Under the pieces are notes generated by a model. That model made no database searches, was not told where the DNA came from, and saw only the letters and a list, made by a program, of their open reading frames with translations. This document shows positions 59,025 through 64,000 of a stretch of 64,000 nt of DNA, piece after piece. Made by a program: the position numbers and the translations under genes. Numbering within the stretch: position 1 is the stretch's first letter; the number at the start of each line of letters is the position of its first letter. Source of the stretch: Paraburkholderia agricolaris (GTDB lineage: Bacteria; Pseudomonadota; Gammaproteobacteria; Burkholderiales; Burkholderiaceae); contig NZ_QPER01000001.1 in assembly GCF_009455635.1 (NCBI RefSeq), positions 4,092,001 to 4,156,000 of the forward strand, given 5' to 3'.

Positions 59025-59711
59025 ATGACGCGACGCGCCGACCGCCTGTTCCAGATCGCCGAACTGTTACGCGGCCGACGTCTGACCACCGCACAACAGC
59101 TCGCCGACTGGCTGAATATCTCGCTGCGCACGGTCTATCGCGACGTGCGCGATCTGCAGCTCTCAGGTGTGCCAATCGAAGGCGAAGCGGGTATCGGCTA
59201 CCGCTTGAGCCGCGCGGCGAGCCTGCCGCCCCTCACCTTCACCGCCGACGAACTGGCCGCGCTCGCAGCGGGCGCACGCATGCTCGAATCGTGGGGCGGT
59301 GCCGGCTTCGCGAGCGGCGCACGCGGGGCGTTGGCGAAGATCGCCTCGGCAATGCCCGCCGACAAACGCGCCACGCTCGAACGTCTGGCGATCTTCGCGC
59401 CGTCGTTTCATATCAAGGCGGATTTTTCGGCGAAGGTAGATGTGCTGCACCGGGCGATCGATGCACGTCAGGTGGTGAGCTTCGCCTATACCGATGCGAA
59501 CAGCGCGGACACCGAGCGGCGCGTGTGGCCACTGTCGCTGGCTTATTGGGGGGCGCGCTGGACGCTCGGCGCGTGGTGCGAATTGCGCGGCGATTTCCGC
59601 AATTTCGGGCTGGAGAGGATCCGCGATCTTCAGGTGCTTGAAACGTATCCGGATCAGGAAGGGCGACGATTGGCGGATTGGCTGCGGCACGTGAATGGGA
59701 AGCAGCGATAA
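59025..59711 (+). CDS. YafY-type regulator with HTH and WYL domains
   Basis: Regulator of 228 residues. The N-terminal HTH_11 is MTRRADRLFQIAELLRGRRL with TAQQLADWLNISLRTVYRDV, and the C-terminal WYL domain begins near residue 135 (DVLHRAIDARQVVSFAYTD) and continues with RRVWPLSLAYWGARWTLGAW. WYL domains bind nucleotides or ligands. The ATG at 59025 was chosen because the family begins MTRRADRL. It follows the VOC gene and is probably cotranscribed with it or controls it. Confidence 0.87.
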   Translation: MTRRADRLFQIAELLRGRRLTTAQQLADWLNISLRTVYRDVRDLQLSGVPIEGEAGIGYRLSRAASLPPLTFTADELAALAAGARMLESWGGAGFASGARGALAKIASAMPADKRATLERLAIFAPSFHIKADFSAKVDVLHRAIDARQVVSFAYTDANSADTERRVWPLSLAYWGARWTLGAWCELRGDFRNFGLERIRDLQVLETYPDQEGRRLADWLRHVNGKQR

Positions 59712-59769
59712 AGATGCAGATGCGGTTTGCGGCCTGCCGCGAGGCAGGCCGCGGTAACACGGTGGCCAG

Positions 59770-61224
59770 TTATTCCACCGCTTTCACCATATCCTCGATC
59801 ACCTTCTTCGCGTCGCCGAACACCATCATCGTCTTGTCCATGTAGAACAGGTCGTTGTCGAGACCGGCGTAGCCCGCTGCCATCGAACGCTTGTTCACGA
59901 TGACCGTGCGCGCCTTGTACGCCTCGATGATCGGCATGCCCGCGATCGGCGACTTCGGATCGTTCTTCGCGGCCGGATTCACCACGTCGTTCGCGCCGAG
60001 CACCAGCACCACGTCCACCTGACCGAACTCGCCGTTGATGTCGTCCATTTCGTAGACCATGTCGTACGGCACCTCGGCTTCCGCGAGCAGCACGTTCATG
60101 TGCCCCGGCATGCGTCCGGCCACCGGGTGAATCGCGTACTTCACCTCGATGCCCTTTTCGACCAGCTTGTCGGTGAGCTCCTTCAACGCATGCTGCGCAC
60201 GCGCCACGGCGAGGCCGTAACCCGGCACGATCACCACGGTTTCGGCATTGCCGAGCATGAACGACGCATCGTCGGCGGAACCCGATTTCACCGGACGCTG
60301 CTCGGCCGCGCCACCCGCCGCCGCCGCGCCTGGCTCGTTGCCGAAGCCGCCGAGAATCACGTTGAAGAACGAGCGGTTCATCGCGCGGCACATGATGTAC
60401 GACAGGATCGCACCCGACGAGCCCACCAGCGAGCCCGCAATAATCAGCATCGGATTGTTCAGCGAGAAACCGATGCCCGCCGCCGCCCAGCCCGAATACG
60501 AGTTCAGCATCGACACGACCACCGGCATGTCCGCGCCACCGATAGGGATGATGATCAGCACGCCGAGCACGAACGCGATCAACGTCATGATGATGAACGG
60601 CAGCCACGATTGCGTGAGGAAGAAGATCACGCCGAAGCCGAGCATCCCGATCGCAAGAAACAGGTTGATGAGGTGCTGCCCCGCATAGACCACCGGTGCG
60701 CCCTGGAACAGCCGGAACTTGTACTTGCCCGACAGCTTGCCGAACGCAATCACTGACCCGGAGAACGTAATTGCGCCGACGAACGTGCCGATGAACAGTT
60801 CGACGCGATTGCCATACGGTAGAAAACCCGGAATCGCATTGTCAGGATCGACGAGGCCGAATGCCGCCGGCTCCGACACCACCGCATACGCGATACACAC
60901 GGCCGCAAGACCGATCAGCGAGTGCATCGCCGCGACCAGTTCCGGCATCTTGGTCATTTCGACGCGTGCCGCGACGAACGCGCCAATCGCGCCGCCGATC
61001 ACCAGCGCGACCAGCAGCAGGCCGAGCCCGAGGCCCAGATTCGAGCCGAGCGCGTTCGCCTGTTTGACGATCAGCGCGATGGTCGTGAGGATCGCAATCG
61101 CCATCCCGACCATGCCGAACGTATTGCCCGTGCGCGCCGTCTTCGGATTCGACAGCCCCTTGAGCGCCTGAATGAAACAGACCGACGCGACCAGATAAAG
61201 CAGCGTGACGACGTTCAGACTCAT
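59770..61224 (-). CDS. pntB: NAD(P) transhydrogenase beta subunit PntB
   Basis: Proton-translocating transhydrogenase beta subunit of 484 residues (E. coli PntB 462). About eight N-terminal membrane helices ([20 protein letters not shown] onward) precede the C-terminal NADP(H)-binding domain III with VIVPGYGLAVARAQHAL near residue 332 and YEMDDINGEFGQVDVVLVLG near 414. The complex reduces NADP+ with NADH using the proton gradient. Its start overlaps the pntAb stop by 1 nt, so the three genes are an operon. Confidence 0.95.
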   Translation of the reverse strand: MSLNVVTLLYLVASVCFIQALKGLSNPKTARTGNTFGMVGMAIAILTTIALIVKQANALGSNLGLGLGLLLVALVIGGAIGAFVAARVEMTKMPELVAAMHSLIGLAAVCIAYAVVSEPAAFGLVDPDNAIPGFLPYGNRVELFIGTFVGAITFSGSVIAFGKLSGKYKFRLFQGAPVVYAGQHLINLFLAIGMLGFGVIFFLTQSWLPFIIMTLIAFVLGVLIIIPIGGADMPVVVSMLNSYSGWAAAGIGFSLNNPMLIIAGSLVGSSGAILSYIMCRAMNRSFFNVILGGFGNEPGAAAAGGAAEQRPVKSGSADDASFMLGNAETVVIVPGYGLAVARAQHALKELTDKLVEKGIEVKYAIHPVAGRMPGHMNVLLAEAEVPYDMVYEMDDINGEFGQVDVVLVLGANDVVNPAAKNDPKSPIAGMPIIEAYKARTVIVNKRSMAAGYAGLDNDLFYMDKTMMVFGDAKKVIEDMVKAVE

Positions 61225-61568
61225 TACGCGTTCTCCTTGGCCGTCTTGTCCGCAGTTTTGTCATTGGTGAGCTTCTTCGGCTCTTTCTTCCTGAACATCT
61301 CCAGCATTCGCCTCGTCACGAGAAATCCGCCGAACACGTTCACCGCCGCAAGCGCGACGGCCAGCGTGCCGAAGAACTTGCCGGTGTCGCCCACGGTGAG
61401 GCCTGCCGCGAGCATCGCGCCGACGATCACGATCGCCGAGATCGCGTTGGTCACCGCCATCAGCGGCGTGTGCAGCGCGGGCGTGACGTTCCAGACCACA
61501 TGGTAGCCGACGTAGATCGCCAGCACGAAGATGATCAGGTTGATGACGGTGTGGTTGATGACTTCCAT
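61224..61568 (-). CDS. pntAb: NAD(P) transhydrogenase alpha subunit, membrane part PntAb
   Basis: Small membrane subunit of 114 residues with about three hydrophobic helices ([58 protein letters not shown]) and a charged Lys-rich C-terminal tail. In E. coli this part is fused to the soluble PntA domain; here it is separate, as in Rhodospirillum-type enzymes. It lies 12 nt after pntAa. Confidence 0.93.
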   Translation of the reverse strand: MEVINHTVINLIIFVLAIYVGYHVVWNVTPALHTPLMAVTNAISAIVIVGAMLAAGLTVGDTGKFFGTLAVALAAVNVFGGFLVTRRMLEMFRKKEPKKLTNDKTADKTAKENA

Positions 61569-61580
61569 CGCCGCTCTCCT

Positions 61581-62723
61581 CTATGCCTTGCGTGTGACTT
61601 CGCCGTCGCGGGCCAGCAGCGTGGCCGCGACGATGTCGTCTGCGAGATCGATATTCAGGGCGCCTTCCTTGCTGATGATCAGCTTCAGGAAGTCGAGCAG
61701 GTTGCGTGCGTAGAGCGACGACGCGTCGGCGGGCACCATCGAAGCGAGATTCGTATAGCCGACGATCGTCACACCATGCTTCACGACAACCTGGTCCGTT
61801 TCAGTCAGCGGGCAGTTGCCGCCGCGCTGGCCTTCGTACTCGGCACCGCGTCCAGCGGCCAGATCGACCAGCACGGAGCCCGGCTTCATCGCCTGCACGG
61901 TTTCCACCGAGATCAGCGTCGGCGCGGCACGGCCTGGGATCAGGGCGGTCGAGATCACCACGTCGGCCTGTTTCGCGCGTTCGTGCACCAGTGCGGATTG
62001 GCGCGTGAGCCATGAAGGCGGCATCGGTCGCGCATAGCCGCCGACACCCTGCGCGGCTTCGCGCTCTTCGTCAGTCTCGTACGGCACGTCGAGGAATTTG
62101 GCGCCGAGCGATTCGATCTGCTCCTTGACCGCGGGACGCACGTCGGAGGCTTCGATTACCGCGCCCAGGCGCTTGGCGGTCGCGATCGCCTGCAGACCGG
62201 CCACGCCAGCGCCAAGAATCAGCACGCGGGCCGCTTTGACGGTGCCTGCGGCCGTCATCAGCATCGGCATGAAGCGCGGATAGAGCGTGGCGGCCAGCAG
62301 CACCGCCTTGTATCCGGCGATGTTGGCCTGCGACGACAGCACGTCGAGACTCTGCGCGCGCGTGGTACGCGGCGCGGCTTCGAGTGCGAACGCGGTCACG
62401 CCGGCAGCCGCCAGCTTTGATGAGTTTTCGGTATTAAACGGATCGAGCATGCCGACCAGCGTCGCGCCGCGCTTCAGAAGCGGCAGTTCGGCGTCGGTCG
62501 GAGACTGGACCTTCAGAACGAGATCGGCCCCAAACGCAGTTGCCGCGTCGACGATTTCCGCGCCGGCCGCTGTAAAGGCTTCGTCAGGAAAGCTCGCGCC
62601 GGTGCCGGCGCCGCTCTGGATCGTGACCCGGTGGCCCTGGGTCACATACTTCTTGACCGTTTCGGGCGTCGCGGCGACGCGGGTTTCGTGCGCGCGCGTC
62701 TCGGCTGGCACTCCGATGTGCAT
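61581..62723 (-). CDS. pntAa: NAD(P) transhydrogenase alpha subunit, NAD-binding part PntAa
   Basis: Soluble NAD(H)-binding domain I protein, 380 residues. The N-terminus MHIGVPAETRAHETRVAATP and the segment RVLILGAGVAGLQAIATAKR near residue 165 show the alanine-dehydrogenase/PNT fold. The ATG at 62723 has GAGGAGG upstream, so the longer frame to 62792 was not used. It is the first gene of the pntAa-pntAb-pntB operon. The 293 bp upstream are shared with the divergent Nudix gene. Confidence 0.95.
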   Translation of the reverse strand: MHIGVPAETRAHETRVAATPETVKKYVTQGHRVTIQSGAGTGASFPDEAFTAAGAEIVDAATAFGADLVLKVQSPTDAELPLLKRGATLVGMLDPFNTENSSKLAAAGVTAFALEAAPRTTRAQSLDVLSSQANIAGYKAVLLAATLYPRFMPMLMTAAGTVKAARVLILGAGVAGLQAIATAKRLGAVIEASDVRPAVKEQIESLGAKFLDVPYETDEEREAAQGVGGYARPMPPSWLTRQSALVHERAKQADVVISTALIPGRAAPTLISVETVQAMKPGSVLVDLAAGRGAEYEGQRGGNCPLTETDQVVVKHGVTIVGYTNLASMVPADASSLYARNLLDFLKLIISKEGALNIDLADDIVAATLLARDGEVTRKA

Positions 62724-63016
62724 CTTTGTTCCTCCTCGACTTCCTGTTTTACGACAGAGCTGCCGACGAGGCACGCCGGCTTGCAAGTGCAACGGCTAAC
62801 GGCGTCACTTTAACCGAAACCTGGGGGTGCGCCGAAATCGGGGACAATCCGGGGGTCTTGGCCCGGCGGGCGCCTTGCAGGATGCCGGCCACGGGGCGCC
62901 GATCATGTTGCTCATGCCGCTTGCGCCTGAGTAGCCGCTCGGCCCGCAGCCGGTCGCCCGCCGCCGGTCGCCCGCTTCCCGGCAGCCCAAGCCTATAAAC
63001 GGTAAAATGCGCACCC

Positions 63017-63499
63017 ATGAAACCGGAAACTTGGCTGCCGCACGTTACCGTTGCGGCCATCGTCGAGCGTGATGGGCGTTTTCTCGTCGTCGAGGAACAT
63101 ACCGCCGACGGCCTGCGCCTGAATCAGCCCGCCGGCCATTTGGAAGCGGGCGAAACGCTGGTGGAAGCGGTCATCCGCGAGACGCTCGAGGAAACCGCGC
63201 ATCCGTTCACGCCCGAGGCGCTGGTCGGCATGTATATGACGCACTTCGAGCGACCCGGCAGTGAGGGCGTGACGTATCTGCGCTTCACCTATTGCGGCAC
63301 GAGCGGCAGAGCGGATGCAGAGCGCGCTCTCGATCCCGACATTGTCCGCACGCTGTGGATGAGCGCCGACGAATTGCGCGCCTGCCCTGAACGGCATCGC
63401 ACGCCGCTCGTCATGCAATGTCTCGACGACTACCTCGCGGGGCGGCGTTTCCCGCTTGATTTCGTGCACACGCATTCGGTCGGGCACAAACAGGCATAG
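63017..63499 (+). CDS. nudJ: Nudix hydrolase, NudJ-like
   Basis: Hydrolase of nucleoside diphosphate-linked compounds, 160 residues (E. coli NudJ 153). The Nudix box is GHLEAGETLVEAVIRETLEE at residues 40-59, with the metal-binding REXXEE core. NudJ acts on thiamine pyrophosphates and nucleotides in E. coli; the substrate here is inferred. The ATG is preceded by a TATAAA element at 62993-62998 but no strong SD. mnmA follows 134 nt downstream, as in the nudJ-mnmA arrangement of E. coli. Confidence 0.87.
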   Translation: MKPETWLPHVTVAAIVERDGRFLVVEEHTADGLRLNQPAGHLEAGETLVEAVIRETLEETAHPFTPEALVGMYMTHFERPGSEGVTYLRFTYCGTSGRADAERALDPDIVRTLWMSADELRACPERHRTPLVMQCLDDYLAGRRFPLDFVHTHSVGHKQA

Positions 63500-63606
63500 T
63501 AGGCAGGCAGCAACAGACGTCCCACGGCCTAACCCGTCAAACAAGCCGGATCCGTCACGAGCGGCCAGGCAGGCGGGCAAGTAACACGGTCACCCACGAT
63601 CCATGA

Positions 63607-64000
<394 letters not shown>

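Overview
The window looks like a chromosomal segment of a beta-proteobacterium of the Burkholderia/Paraburkholderia group. The evidence is the high GC content with GC-rich wobble positions, the queA-tgt-yajC-secD-secF order, the recG-oxyR-katA-dps neighbourhood, a Burkholderia-type porin, a pntAa/pntAb/pntB transhydrogenase operon and a nudJ-like gene next to mnmA. The genus is an inference from gene content and order. No rRNA, tRNA, CRISPR array or prophage was found.

Left part (1-27 kb, core-like). glcD, glcE and glcF encode glycolate oxidase. They are followed by yggS and proC, and by ubiA on the opposite strand. A peroxide-defence block on the minus strand holds recG, oxyR, a 46-residue ORF, a small-subunit catalase, a 53-residue membrane peptide and dps. 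The plus strand then carries queA, tgt, yajC, secD and secF (tRNA queuosine modification and the Sec accessory complex). After an MHS-type transporter comes a minus-strand cytochrome b561/YceI/YceI operon. It diverges from a four-gene pqi operon (two PqiA halves, the MCE protein PqiB, the lipoprotein PqiC).

Middle part (27-52 kb, accessory-like). Two nearly identical, inverted IS481-family copies (1268 bp each) bound this stretch. Inside are a D-amino-acid module (RpiR regulator, D-aminoacylase, RidA, and a divergent PLP-dependent deaminase), a MarR/DHA2 efflux pair, an EcsC-like protein, an esterase, a CHRD protein and a porin with a LysR regulator. Next come a BvgS-like hybrid kinase, an aquaporin and three NarL/FixJ-type response regulators in one orientation, then an MFS transporter with a divergent LysR regulator.

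Repeat complex (50.4-54.6 kb). An intergenic repeat with nested inverted symmetry has been invaded by three insertion sequences: IS481 copy 2 and two different IS30-family elements. Removing the insertions restores a mirror-symmetric element. Its 69-bp outer arm matches exactly the 69-bp perfect inverted repeat around IS481 copy 1. Strand composition changes across these elements: strongly G+T-rich on the left, strongly A+C-rich on the right, even inside neighbouring coding sequence. This repeat family and its skew are the least explained signal in the window.

Right part (54.7-64 kb, core-like). This holds a Gcr-type membrane protein of the misnamed 'site-specific recombinase' family, an RlmL-like RNA methyltransferase, a VOC-family protein, a YafY/WYL regulator, the transhydrogenase operon, a Nudix hydrolase and the 5' part of mnmA, which runs off the end.
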